From contig JADKEK010000004.1 of NCBI GenBank assembly GCA_016718035.1, positions 186,001 through 250,000 on the forward strand: a DNA stretch of 64,000 nt, given 5' to 3'. Both the position numbers and the translations under genes were made by a program. The notes beneath the pieces are model-generated. The model saw nothing but the letters and a program-made list of their open reading frames with translations. It was not told where the DNA came from and did no database searches. Shown here in pieces: positions 43,674-52,536 of the stretch. The DNA is from Bacteroidota bacterium (lineage in GTDB: Bacteria; Bacteroidota; Bacteroidia; Chitinophagales; BACL12). The stretch's first letter is position 1. Each line of letters begins with the position of its first letter.

Positions 43674-44672
43674 CTATACAGGCTTATTTAATTCTGTCCA
43701 AATCATATCTTTTAATTTGTCCAGATTTTTTTGCGTATGCGACGAAATAAAAATAGTTTGGATATTTTTGGGCAATTCTTTTTTCAGCATTTTTTCTAAT
43801 TCATCATCAATTAAATCAGATTTAGTAATAGCCAAAATGCGTTGTTTGCTCAGTAATTCTTTGTTAAATGTTTTGAGTTCATTCAACAAAATTTTAAAGG
43901 TTGTTTTAATATCCTTGTCCTCACAGCTCACCATAAAAAGTAAGAGCGAATTGCGTTCAATATGTTTCAAAAAGCGTATCCCCAAACCTTTGCCATCGCT
44001 GGCACCTTCAATAATTCCAGGAATATCGGCCATAATAAACGATTTATGTCCGCGATAGGCCACAATACCCAGGTTAGGAACCAATGTAGTAAAAGGATAA
44101 TCGGCAATTTCAGGTTTTGCTGCAGATAAAACAGAAAGTAAAGTCGATTTACCGGCATTTGGAAAACCTACCAAACCCACATCTGCAAGCACTTTTAACT
44201 CGAGTAGTTTCCATGCTTCTTGTCCGGGTTCACCTGGTTGCGCATGTCGGGGAGTCTGATTAGTTGGCGATTTAAAATGGTTATTCCCAAGACCGCCTCT
44301 TCCGCCCGGCACCCAAATTACTTCTTGTCCGTCCTCAACAATTTCAAATTCAACCTCATCGGTCTCGAAATCTTTGGCAACAGTTCCTAATGGCACTTCT
44401 AAAATTACATCTTCACCTTCCGAACCGGTTCTGAGCCTTTCGGTTCCGCCCTGTCCGTTTTCTGCAATAACGTGTTTGCGGTATTTCAGATGGAGTAAGG
44501 TCCAAAGCTGAGCATTACCTCTTAATATAACATGTCCGCCACGACCGCCATCACCGCCGTCGGGCCCACCTTTCATAGTATTTTTGTCCCTATGGAAATG
44601 CACACTTCCTGCACCACCCTTACCGCTTTTGCAGTGGATTTTTACGTAATCAACAAAATTCTGCTTCTCCAT
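43674..44672 (-). CDS. obgE: GTPase ObgE/CgtA
   Basis: 332 residues. The glycine-rich Obg domain occupies about 1-158 (GGDGGRGGHVILRG, GRGGLGNNHF), followed by the G domain with G1 GFPNAGKST, G3 DIPG and G4 TKSD. No C-terminal OCT extension is present. It binds the 50S subunit and links GTP status to ribosome assembly and growth. The start is 38 bp from adk on the same strand. Confidence 0.95.
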   Translation of the reverse strand: MEKQNFVDYVKIHCKSGKGGAGSVHFHRDKNTMKGGPDGGDGGRGGHVILRGNAQLWTLLHLKYRKHVIAENGQGGTERLRTGSEGEDVILEVPLGTVAKDFETDEVEFEIVEDGQEVIWVPGGRGGLGNNHFKSPTNQTPRHAQPGEPGQEAWKLLELKVLADVGLVGFPNAGKSTLLSVLSAAKPEIADYPFTTLVPNLGIVAYRGHKSFIMADIPGIIEGASDGKGLGIRFLKHIERNSLLLFMVSCEDKDIKTTFKILLNELKTFNKELLSKQRILAITKSDLIDDELEKMLKKELPKNIQTIFISSHTQKNLDKLKDMIWTELNKPV

Positions 44673-44710
44673 TGTATACCTGATATTATAAACCTGCCAA
44701 CGGGTAGATG

Positions 44711-45310
44711 TCAGTTATCGCTATGATTTGACGAAACGCTGTTAACTGCTTGCATCAGCGCGTCAAATATTGTATCGATAGTGCCTACACCTTCAATTTC
44801 AATCAGCAAATCCTGATTTTTATAGTAGCCCGCAACCGGTTCTGTTTTGGTGCGATATTCCTGCACGCGTTTTCTGATAGTTTCCACATCGTTATCATCG
44901 CTTCTTCCACTTGTTAAACCGCGTTTCAGAATACGCTGTGTTAGTTCTTCTTCATCAACTACCAGGCTCAACACACAACTTACCGATGTGCCTTTTTCTA
45001 ATAACATATTGTCTAAAGCCTGCGCCTGGGCTGAAGTTCTTGGGAAACCATCAAAAATAATTCCTTGTTTTCCCTTACTTTTTGCTTCTTCAACTGCACC
45101 ACCCAACATACCAATTACCACTTCATCGGGCACCAATTTGCCTTCATCCATAAATTGTTTTGCTGCTAAGCCCAGCTGTGTGCCGCCGGCAATTTCTGCC
45201 CTCAGCAAATCACCGGTAGATATATGCAATAGATTAAAATGTGCTTTGAGTTTTTCAGCCTGAGTGCCCTTGCCGCTTCCCGGAGGGCCAAAAAGTATTA
45301 AATTGATCAT
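44711..45310 (-). CDS. adk: Adenylate kinase
   Basis: 199 residues from ATG 45308-45310 (MINLILFGPPGSGKGTQ). The P-loop, the AMP site DGFPRT, and LID arginines (LKRGLTSGRSDD) are present. It has the short LID without zinc cysteines, the usual Bacteroidota form. It converts AMP and ATP to two ADP. The alternative start at 45334 would overlap the TATCTTTG promoter at 45332-45339 and is rejected. Confidence 0.95.
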   Translation of the reverse strand: MINLILFGPPGSGKGTQAEKLKAHFNLLHISTGDLLRAEIAGGTQLGLAAKQFMDEGKLVPDEVVIGMLGGAVEEAKSKGKQGIIFDGFPRTSAQAQALDNMLLEKGTSVSCVLSLVVDEEELTQRILKRGLTSGRSDDNDVETIRKRVQEYRTKTEPVAGYYKNQDLLIEIEGVGTIDTIFDALMQAVNSVSSNHSDN

Positions 45311-45331
45311 GAAAAAAATAAATTGAAGCTG

Positions 45332-45339
45332 CAAAGATA
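45332..45339 (-). promoter_or_regulatory. TAnnTTTG -7 element for adk
   Basis: TATCTTTG on the minus strand, an exact consensus match, 21 bp upstream of the adk ATG. It fixes the shorter start. Confidence 0.5.
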
Positions 45340-45453
45340 GCGGGTTATGGCGGATTTATCGCACAAAACGCCCATTATCTACGTTTTAGGTAAAAATCAA
45401 ATACGCAATAAATGCATCAAAGTTATTTTTAAGCTGAGTTCTATAATATCGGT

Positions 45454-45461
45454 TACCTTTG
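45454..45461 (+). promoter_or_regulatory. TAnnTTTG -7 element for MNT gene
   Basis: TACCTTTG, an exact consensus match, only 4 bp upstream of the ATG, so the transcript would be nearly leaderless. Confidence 0.35.
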
Positions 45462-45465
45462 CTTT

Positions 45466-45756
45466 ATGAACGTACTCGAGGAGATAAAAGAAACACTCAC
45501 CAAAAACAAACCTTACCTATCATCAAAATACAGCTTAAGCAGTATAGGATTGTTTGGGGCTGTTGTTAAAGATGATTTTATTCCCGGTAGTGAGATTGAC
45601 ATTATTGTTGATTTTAAAAAACCAATAGGTATAGAAATAATAGACCTTACAGATGAACTGGAAAAATTGTTGAAACACAAGGTGGATCTGGTAGCAAAAA
45701 ATGGTATTGAAAAAGGCTATTATAAAGTTTTCAGGAAGGAAATTTTATATATCTAA
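45466..45756 (+). CDS. MNT-type nucleotidyltransferase-fold protein, degenerate motif
   Basis: 96 residues, MNT family (as in MntA antitoxins of HEPN/MNT modules). The active-site motif is altered: LFGAVVKDD in place of LFGSxxRG, and SEIDIIVDF in place of SDIDLLV, so the key Ser and first Asp are lost. It has no HEPN toxin partner on either side. Catalysis is doubtful; it may be an orphan antitoxin remnant or a binding protein. Confidence 0.7.
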   Translation: MNVLEEIKETLTKNKPYLSSKYSLSSIGLFGAVVKDDFIPGSEIDIIVDFKKPIGIEIIDLTDELEKLLKHKVDLVAKNGIEKGYYKVFRKEILYI

Positions 45757-45828
45757 GCCTGAATTTTTGAGCTTTTAACCATTAAATAAAGCAGCAAATT
45801 ACTTTTTACCGTAACTTTAGCATTCATT

Positions 45829-46248
45829 ATGCAAGTATTTAAATTATTAGTCGGCATTGTATTAGTATTTTTCACTGTTATGTTTATGCGCTGTGAAAAG
45901 GTTACTGAAATATCGGAGCTGATAAAAAATACCCAAAAAATTCAGGTAGTATTTTACAACGATACGCTACCGGACACCTTTGTTGATATTACTGATAAAA
46001 AGGATATCAAAAAATTTAGCAATTATATTAGCAAAGATGATACACCGGTTTATAAATGTGGTTATGATGGTCAGTTAATATTTTTTATGGATGATGAAGA
46101 AGGTGCACAACCAAAAAATTCAGTAGCCATGGAATTTAATCTGAACCCTGATTGTATCCATATTGCTTATCAATATGCCGGTGCATTGCAGACAAAAAAG
46201 CTAAGTGATGTAGGGGTTGATTTTTTACTTTCATTACAAAATAAATAA
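45829..46248 (+). CDS. Hypothetical exported or lipoprotein-like protein
   Basis: 139 residues. A hydrophobic N-terminus (about 4-21) ends with a cysteine (FMRC, C22), so export as a lipoprotein is possible though the box is weak. The remainder is a small mixed alpha/beta domain with three more cysteine-containing segments (KCGY, NPDCIH). No family is recognised. It shares its strand with the next gene, 8 bp apart. Confidence 0.55.
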   Translation: MQVFKLLVGIVLVFFTVMFMRCEKVTEISELIKNTQKIQVVFYNDTLPDTFVDITDKKDIKKFSNYISKDDTPVYKCGYDGQLIFFMDDEEGAQPKNSVAMEFNLNPDCIHIAYQYAGALQTKKLSDVGVDFLLSLQNK

Positions 46249-46256
46249 TACTTCGT

Positions 46257-47006
46257 ATGCCGGTTTACGACTCAAGAGAAAAAAGTTTTCCGGTTTTGTC
46301 CGCAATTATTCTCTCCAATTTGATGCCATTAATTGCCGTATTGTTTTATGATGTTTCCTTTTTTGCTTTGTTTTATTTGTATTGGTGGGAAACAGTTATT
46401 ATTTCAGTTTTTCAATTTATCAAAATGGGCAAGGCGCAAAAGTTGTCCGAGCCTGATCCGAATTTTTCTATAAACGATAAAACGCTAACTTATGAGCAGG
46501 TAAACAGCAAACGCTATATGCGTACAAGTTATGTTGTAATACGGTTTTTAATGCTTGTATTTTATTTATTCTTTATCGTAATTTTTGTTGGGGTGCTTTC
46601 TACTATGAAGGAAAATCCAACCGCCTTTGTTCGTGCACTATTATTTACAGAGCCTTGGGTTAAAGTTAGTTTTGCAGGATTTTTTGTCACGCATTTGGTT
46701 GAATATATTTTCTGGCGTAGTAATAAAGAATATGAGCAAACCAGTTTGCGTGAATTAGGAACAGTATTCGACACACGCGTAATGGTTATTCATATTGTAA
46801 TTGTTTTAGGCACTTTTGCGGCAATGTTTGCAGGTGATAAGTTAATACCCGGCACACAAAATGCAGGAAGTGTTGCTTATGTGTGTTTATTTGTTTTGAT
46901 GAAAATTGCAATGGATGTTTATGCACATAATAAAAGCACTCGCCGTTTGGAGGTAATTGGTTCGCTCACCAATAGTTTAGTGACAAAAAAATCGCAACAA
47001 AAGTAA
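46257..47006 (+). CDS. DUF6498-like membrane protein
   Basis: 249 residues with six to seven membrane helices. The segment LFYLYWWETVIISVFQ near the start recalls DUF6498 membrane proteins, whose function is unknown. A cytoplasmic loop follows at about residues 60-90. It is the last of three plus-strand genes sitting between hpt and adk. Confidence 0.6.
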   Translation: MPVYDSREKSFPVLSAIILSNLMPLIAVLFYDVSFFALFYLYWWETVIISVFQFIKMGKAQKLSEPDPNFSINDKTLTYEQVNSKRYMRTSYVVIRFLMLVFYLFFIVIFVGVLSTMKENPTAFVRALLFTEPWVKVSFAGFFVTHLVEYIFWRSNKEYEQTSLRELGTVFDTRVMVIHIVIVLGTFAAMFAGDKLIPGTQNAGSVAYVCLFVLMKIAMDVYAHNKSTRRLEVIGSLTNSLVTKKSQQK

Positions 47007-47100
47007 ACGAACTACACTGGTGGTAAATCGGTTTTCGTAAATTGCCAACAACTCAATTTTCAATTTAATTGAAGTCTTTAATTAGATTAATTGGGAGTAT

Positions 47101-47628
47101 TTATTCCGATGCTAATTGATACACGCCATTCCAATTTCTGCCTTCCTCATCGTAATCTAAACCATAGCCTACAACAAATACATCCGGGATTTCGAATCCT
47201 ACATAATCGCCTTTAATGAGATTAGGGCGCAGAATTTGTTTTTGCAAAAGCGTTGCTACTGTTATGCTGGCGGGTTTTAATTTTTCGGCTTCTTTTGTAA
47301 GATGAAAAACTGTTTTACCCGTATCAATAATATCTTCCAAAAAAATTACGTGGCGGTCTTTGATTGGAATATCGAATCCTGTAAATGTTTCTATTTCACC
47401 TGAAATAGTTCCTGTATAAGATTTTATGCGTGTAAACCGAACAACACATTTTCCCTGAAATTGTCGGATTAGTTCTGAACTAAAAGCAAATGCCCCGGTG
47501 AGTACAATAATAAATACCGGATTCTTATCGTGGAAATCGGCCGTAATTTCTTTACCCATTTCAGCTATACGCTTCTGGATGGTATTCGCATCTAAATACA
47601 GCTTAAATGTTTTGTTTCTTATTTGCAC
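47101..47628 (-). CDS. hpt: Hypoxanthine phosphoribosyltransferase
   Basis: 175 residues from GTG 47626-47628. The PRPP loop is FLEDIIDTGKT, and FVVGYGLDYDEEGRN near the C-terminus gives the purine-binding flexible segment, both diagnostic for HPRT. It salvages hypoxanthine or guanine to IMP or GMP. The upstream autolysin gene ends 6 bp away on the same strand. Confidence 0.93.
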   Translation of the reverse strand: MQIRNKTFKLYLDANTIQKRIAEMGKEITADFHDKNPVFIIVLTGAFAFSSELIRQFQGKCVVRFTRIKSYTGTISGEIETFTGFDIPIKDRHVIFLEDIIDTGKTVFHLTKEAEKLKPASITVATLLQKQILRPNLIKGDYVGFEIPDVFVVGYGLDYDEEGRNWNGVYQLASE

Positions 47629-47634
47629 AATAAA

Positions 47635-49020
47635 TTATTTATAACCAACTATCAATTGTTGGCCAATTTTGATATTGGTATCGGTAATATTATTCCACGA
47701 TTGTATTTGCGCAACGGTAACCTGATATTTTTTTGAAATAGCGTAAAGTGTTTCCTGAGCAGCTACAATATGATAAACAGGTAATGCCGCAGGTGCTTCT
47801 TTTTCTTCAGGTATATAAATATCTTTTTCTTTTTCAGCCTTAGGGTCTTTCACTTCGGGAGCAATAATTTCTTCTTCGTAATCGATAAATACATCGTTAT
47901 TATCATCTTTAAATTCCTGTTCCTTCTCCTGTTTTGGAGTAGGTTGTTTTTCCTCAGGTGTTTGCTGTTGTTGTTTTACCTCAACAGGTTTTTTTGTCGG
48001 TGTTTTGCCAGCCAGTTTTAAATCCTTATGTCTTTTCGACCTTAAATTAATTGATTCACCAACTGCTGGTTCCTGACCAACATTTATTTTATTGTATTTA
48101 TACAGTTGTGATAAACGCACACCTTCATCGCGCGAAATACTCCACATGTTTTCACCTTCTTTTACAATATGGTATTTGGTATCACCTTTTTTGCGTTTTG
48201 GTTGCAAATAAAATTTTGTTCCCGGTTTTAATTCACCACCGTTTTCAATATCGTTGTAATCTTTAAGCAGATGTATTTTAATATGGTGTTTTTTAGCGAG
48301 TGTTTCAGGTGAGTCACCGGCTTCAACAGTAACAGTTGGAATTCGGTTAAAATAATATACCTCTTCGTTATAACCTCCCCAGCTTACTTTTTTAGGTTGT
48401 TTATTTTCGTTTATATTGTCCTCTTTTACAATCGGGTCATTTTGTTTCTTATCTGTTTTTTTATCTTGCTTTTTAATATCGGCAAGAGTCATTTTATCCA
48501 ATTCCTGCAAATTGTATTCTTCGATAAGATTAATCAATAAATCGGCGTACTTTGGATTCGTGGCATAACCAGCAGCTTTTAATCCTTTGGCCCAACCTTT
48601 GTAATCGGTAATATTTAACGTAAATAATTCGGCGTAACGAGTTTTGTTTACTAAAAATGTACTGTGGTCGCGATAGGATTCTTCAACATGATTGTATTTG
48701 CGAAAACATTCATCTTTAGCATCATCGTCATAATACACTTTGTCACCCTTCCAATCGGTGTGACATTTAATACCAAAATGGTTATTTGATTTTAGTGCGA
48801 GTTCGCTTTGGCCGGCGCCACTTTCTAAAATTCCCTGAGCCATAGTAATACTGGCAGGAATTTTATATTCAATCATTTCCCGTACGGCAATTTCTTTGTA
48901 TAAATCGATATAATCCAGCACCTTTTGGTTAGGTTGCCCAGCCAAAACCGATGCGGATAATAAAAACAATACAATAGCAATGCCGGTATGTTTTAATCCG
49001 GATACAAACAATCCCTTCAT
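47635..49020 (-). CDS. GH73 glucosaminidase with LysM repeats
   Basis: 461 residues. Signal peptide (about 1-28), then a GH73 domain at about 45-175 (TMAQGILESGAGQSELA with the catalytic glutamate, NNHFGIKC, YRDHSTFL). Three LysM-type modules follow at about 240-290 (VEAGDSPETLAKKHH), 294-340 (YHIVKEGENMWSIS) and at the C-terminus (YHIVAAQETLYAIS). A long Lys/Glu/Gln linker separates the last two. It cleaves glycan between GlcNAc and MurNAc in the cell wall. Confidence 0.88.
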   Translation of the reverse strand: MKGLFVSGLKHTGIAIVLFLLSASVLAGQPNQKVLDYIDLYKEIAVREMIEYKIPASITMAQGILESGAGQSELALKSNNHFGIKCHTDWKGDKVYYDDDAKDECFRKYNHVEESYRDHSTFLVNKTRYAELFTLNITDYKGWAKGLKAAGYATNPKYADLLINLIEEYNLQELDKMTLADIKKQDKKTDKKQNDPIVKEDNINENKQPKKVSWGGYNEEVYYFNRIPTVTVEAGDSPETLAKKHHIKIHLLKDYNDIENGGELKPGTKFYLQPKRKKGDTKYHIVKEGENMWSISRDEGVRLSQLYKYNKINVGQEPAVGESINLRSKRHKDLKLAGKTPTKKPVEVKQQQQTPEEKQPTPKQEKEQEFKDDNNDVFIDYEEEIIAPEVKDPKAEKEKDIYIPEEKEAPAALPVYHIVAAQETLYAISKKYQVTVAQIQSWNNITDTNIKIGQQLIVGYK

Positions 49021-49086
49021 GTCAATTTCAAAATTACCTTACCTAACGTCCTGTTTATCAGCGATATTATCCACAAATAATGTTAT

Positions 49087-49728
49087 CTATCCATTTTTTC
49101 GGGCAATAGTTATGCCATCCCGAATTGCTACAATCACTTGCTCAACTCTGGGGTCCAAATGAATCTTTTCATTAAATGCATGAATTGCGGCGGTGTCTTT
49201 ATCGTGTTTGTCATCAATTACGTGCCCACTCCAAAGCACATTATCCGCTAAAATCCAGCCTCCCGGCGCTACTTTGTCAATTATTAAATCGAAATAATTG
49301 GCATAATTTATCTTGTCGGCATCAATAAATACTAAATCGAATTGTTGGGTTAGGGTTGGAATAATAGTCATGGCATTGCCAATTCTGATATCTATTTTAT
49401 CCTCCATATTTTCAGCGGCAACATACTTTTTCACCATTGGTGTAAGCTCTTCATTTATATCTATGGTAATTAATTGACCGTTTTCACGTAATCCCTTTGC
49501 TAAACAAATTGCGCTATAGCCCGTAAATGTGCCTATTTCGAGAATATGCGCCGGTTTAATCATGCTGGATATAAATTCAAGAAATTTACCCTGCACATGT
49601 CCGCTCAGCATTCTCGGCATCATGGCTTTTAAATGCGTTTCGCGGTTGAGTGCCGACAGATGTGTATCTTCGGCCGTGGTATATTTATCGATATATGCAC
49701 TTAGTGCATCACTAATTAAATCATCCAT
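49087..49728 (-). CDS. O-methyltransferase (caffeoyl-CoA type)
   Basis: 213 residues. SAM-binding motif LEIGTFTGYSAICLA, metal-linked FIDADKINY and LADNVLWSGHV are those of the class I, cation-dependent O-methyltransferase family. The acceptor is unknown, probably a catechol. Length and motifs are complete. Confidence 0.87.
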   Translation of the reverse strand: MDDLISDALSAYIDKYTTAEDTHLSALNRETHLKAMMPRMLSGHVQGKFLEFISSMIKPAHILEIGTFTGYSAICLAKGLRENGQLITIDINEELTPMVKKYVAAENMEDKIDIRIGNAMTIIPTLTQQFDLVFIDADKINYANYFDLIIDKVAPGGWILADNVLWSGHVIDDKHDKDTAAIHAFNEKIHLDPRVEQVIVAIRDGITIARKNG

Positions 49729-49802
49729 AAAAAGGTTTTACTTTGAAATTACAAAACACACAAATTTGATAAATAATTTTACAAATCAACTAATTGCGAC
49801 AT

Positions 49803-51386
49803 ATGAAGCTTTGTTTTACATTAATACTAGTGTTGTTAGGAATAACTGAATCGACCTTCGCACAATATAATATTACATATGCCGGAAAGGTAGATTATGC
49901 TGATACCATTCTATTAAGTGGTTGCTGGGGATATACTGCAGATGATGGTAAAGAATACGCATTAGTTGGCACAACTCATGGTACTTCAATTGTAGATGTA
50001 AGTAATCCTTTGCTGCCTGAAGAATTATTTTTCGTACCCGGACCTTTAAGCACGTGGCGCGAAGTAAAAACCTGGAATAAACATGCTTATGTTACTACCG
50101 AAGGTGGTGGAGGTTTGATGATTATCGATTTGCAAAATTTACCTGATGCAATTGATACTATTAGTTATCATGGCACTGTTGATCATCCATTTAAAACTGC
50201 CCATACATTGATTTTTGATGAATTTGGATTTGGTTATTTATTTGGTTTTAATATTCTAACCGGAGCCAACGAAGGAGCACATATTATTGATGTAAATGTT
50301 GACCCAAAACATCCTGAATTTGTCGCTGAATTTACTGATGTTTATGTACACGATGGTTTAGTTCGTGATAATAAACTATGGGCAGCAGCTATTTACGAAG
50401 GTGGAGTTTACGTATATGATGTAACTGATAAAAACGATTTTACTTTATTAGGTGTGCAACCTACTTCTGCTAGTGCAACACATAATTGCTGGTTGAGTGA
50501 TGATGGTAATTATTTATTTACTACCGATGAAATCTGGACCGGATTTATTACTTCGTTTGATGTAACAGATGTTACCGATATAAAAACATTAGACCAAATT
50601 AAACATGGCGCTGCCGATTCCACTGTTGCGCATAACACGTATTATTTAAATGGTTATTTAGTAACTGCACATTATACCGAAGGCGTTACCATTCACGATG
50701 CACAACGCCCGGGAAATTTGATAGAAGTTGGACATTACGACACTTCACCATTTGGTCCGGAAGTATTGCTGGAAGGTGCTTGGGGCGTGTATCCGTATTT
50801 TCCTTCGGGAACTATTATTATATCAGACATTGGTGAAGGATTAATTGTTTTACAACCAACTTATACGGAAGCAGCATTTTTAGAAGGTACTGTAAAAGAT
50901 GAAGTTTCGTTGGGTAATATTATACATGCACAAATTGAAATTTCTGGAACACCGATTGTTGATAGCACCGATATATTTGGCATTTTCGAAACCGGATACC
51001 ATGAAGCGGGAACTTATGATATTATAGTTTCAAAATTGGGTTGTGTTACCAAAACAATTACTGATGTAGATTTAATTAATGGAGAAGTAACAAACTTAGA
51101 TATTACATTAGATTGTGGTACATTGGCAATTGGTGAATCACCGGAAAATAAAATAACCTGTTATTATTTACCGGATAATGGAATTATTTATGTGAACAAC
51201 CAAAATGATTTCTCCAATCATGTTAATGGAAGATTAATTAATAGTGAAGGAAAATTAATTCAGGAAATATCATTAGCTCAGTCTGCAACGCTACAACTTG
51301 ATGTAAATGCGTTGCCCAAAGGCTTGTATTATTTCGAATTTTATACTGCAGAAAGCACTTTTACCAAAAAACTGATGCTTTATTAA
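49803..51386 (+). CDS. Choice-of-anchor B family protein with T9SS sorting domain
   Basis: 527 residues from ATG 49803; the TTG frame 9 bases earlier is unnecessary. A signal peptide (about 1-20) precedes a propeller-like region of LVIVD-type repeats (HGTSIVDVSNP, GGLMIIDLQN), a carboxypeptidase-regulatory-like segment near residues 365-440 (LEGTVKDEV...), and a C-terminal type A sorting domain ending in FTKKLMLY. It is exported through the T9SS. Confidence 0.8.
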   Translation: MKLCFTLILVLLGITESTFAQYNITYAGKVDYADTILLSGCWGYTADDGKEYALVGTTHGTSIVDVSNPLLPEELFFVPGPLSTWREVKTWNKHAYVTTEGGGGLMIIDLQNLPDAIDTISYHGTVDHPFKTAHTLIFDEFGFGYLFGFNILTGANEGAHIIDVNVDPKHPEFVAEFTDVYVHDGLVRDNKLWAAAIYEGGVYVYDVTDKNDFTLLGVQPTSASATHNCWLSDDGNYLFTTDEIWTGFITSFDVTDVTDIKTLDQIKHGAADSTVAHNTYYLNGYLVTAHYTEGVTIHDAQRPGNLIEVGHYDTSPFGPEVLLEGAWGVYPYFPSGTIIISDIGEGLIVLQPTYTEAAFLEGTVKDEVSLGNIIHAQIEISGTPIVDSTDIFGIFETGYHEAGTYDIIVSKLGCVTKTITDVDLINGEVTNLDITLDCGTLAIGESPENKITCYYLPDNGIIYVNNQNDFSNHVNGRLINSEGKLIQEISLAQSATLQLDVNALPKGLYYFEFYTAESTFTKKLMLY

Positions 51387-51510
51387 AACATCAGGTACGT
51401 CAGTAGGGATAAAGTAGGTTAGTCAATTTCCCAAGAATAAGGTTTTTGGGCTGATTTGCCTGCGGTTGAACCTTTCATCTTCCAATCTTTTTCGCAATCT
51501 TTGTCCCCGA

Positions 51511-52536
51511 ATGCGTAGCCTCTTATTTTGTTGTTTTGTGGTATCATCCTTCCTGGTAAAAGCTCAAATTTTACCGGCGTATGGCGATTCGCGAACGGCA
51601 ACTACCGGATGGCAGTTTTTAAAAATCGCACCTGACGGACGTTCAGCGGCTATGAGTGAAAGTTTTTTAGCTGTTGTAGATGATGTGTCTTCGCTATATT
51701 GGAACCCGGCGGGGCTTACTCAGCTTGATACCAATAAATTCAATTTCGCTGTTGATTATACCGATTTTGCCGCAGGAACCAGTTTGAATTTTGCAGGAGT
51801 TACTTATCGCATAAATGACAACACATTGGTTGGCGTGAGCATGCAATATTTTGATGCCGGTGAAATGGATGTTACTACTGAATTTTTACCTTTTGGAACA
51901 GGACAAACATTTCGTGCCACCGATTTAGGTTTAGGTGTTTCACTTGCTAAAGAATTGACAGACCAATTTAGTTTTGGTGTTACCGCAAAATATGTGCGCG
52001 AAGATTTAGCTGCTGTGCATAATCAGAATGTAGTTTTTGATTTTGGATTTCAATATGATATCGGGATTCAAAATACACGATTTGCTGTAGCGATATCTAA
52101 TTTCGGATTTAATACACAACCGGGTGGCGAAATAGTTGTACTTAATTTAAGTAACGACTCAACAGTTAACGAATTTACCGAAATCGCTGTCCCAACAGTT
52201 TTCAGACTTGGATTTGCCTGGGATGCGATTAAAAACGATAAACATATTTTAACCACCGCATTACAATTAAATCATCCAACCGATAATAATGAAACCTATA
52301 GTATAGGTGTTGAGTATGGATGGAAGCATATTTTTTATGCCCGCACTGGATATACCTTTGCAACAGATTCAGGTGCTTTTCCTGCATTTGGATTTGGCAC
52401 ATGGATTAATCGTAGATTTGGTCAAATTAAATTGGACTACGGATTTAATTATTTGACAAATCTAGGAATGATAAATAAAATTGGTATTGCTTATACTTTA
52501 CCCAATTCATTTAAACAAAGTAACGAACGCCAATAA
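51511..52536 (+). CDS. PorV/PorQ-family outer-membrane protein
   Basis: 341 residues from ATG 51511 (MRSLLFCCFVVSSF, cleavage near KAQ). The mature N-terminus (GWQFLKIAPDGRSAAMSES) and LYWNPAGL are diagnostic of the PorV/PorQ family, T9SS outer-membrane shuttle barrels related to FadL. An orphan paralogue is possible, since PorV itself usually lies elsewhere. The next gene starts immediately after the stop. Confidence 0.83.
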   Translation: MRSLLFCCFVVSSFLVKAQILPAYGDSRTATTGWQFLKIAPDGRSAAMSESFLAVVDDVSSLYWNPAGLTQLDTNKFNFAVDYTDFAAGTSLNFAGVTYRINDNTLVGVSMQYFDAGEMDVTTEFLPFGTGQTFRATDLGLGVSLAKELTDQFSFGVTAKYVREDLAAVHNQNVVFDFGFQYDIGIQNTRFAVAISNFGFNTQPGGEIVVLNLSNDSTVNEFTEIAVPTVFRLGFAWDAIKNDKHILTTALQLNHPTDNNETYSIGVEYGWKHIFYARTGYTFATDSGAFPAFGFGTWINRRFGQIKLDYGFNYLTNLGMINKIGIAYTLPNSFKQSNERQ

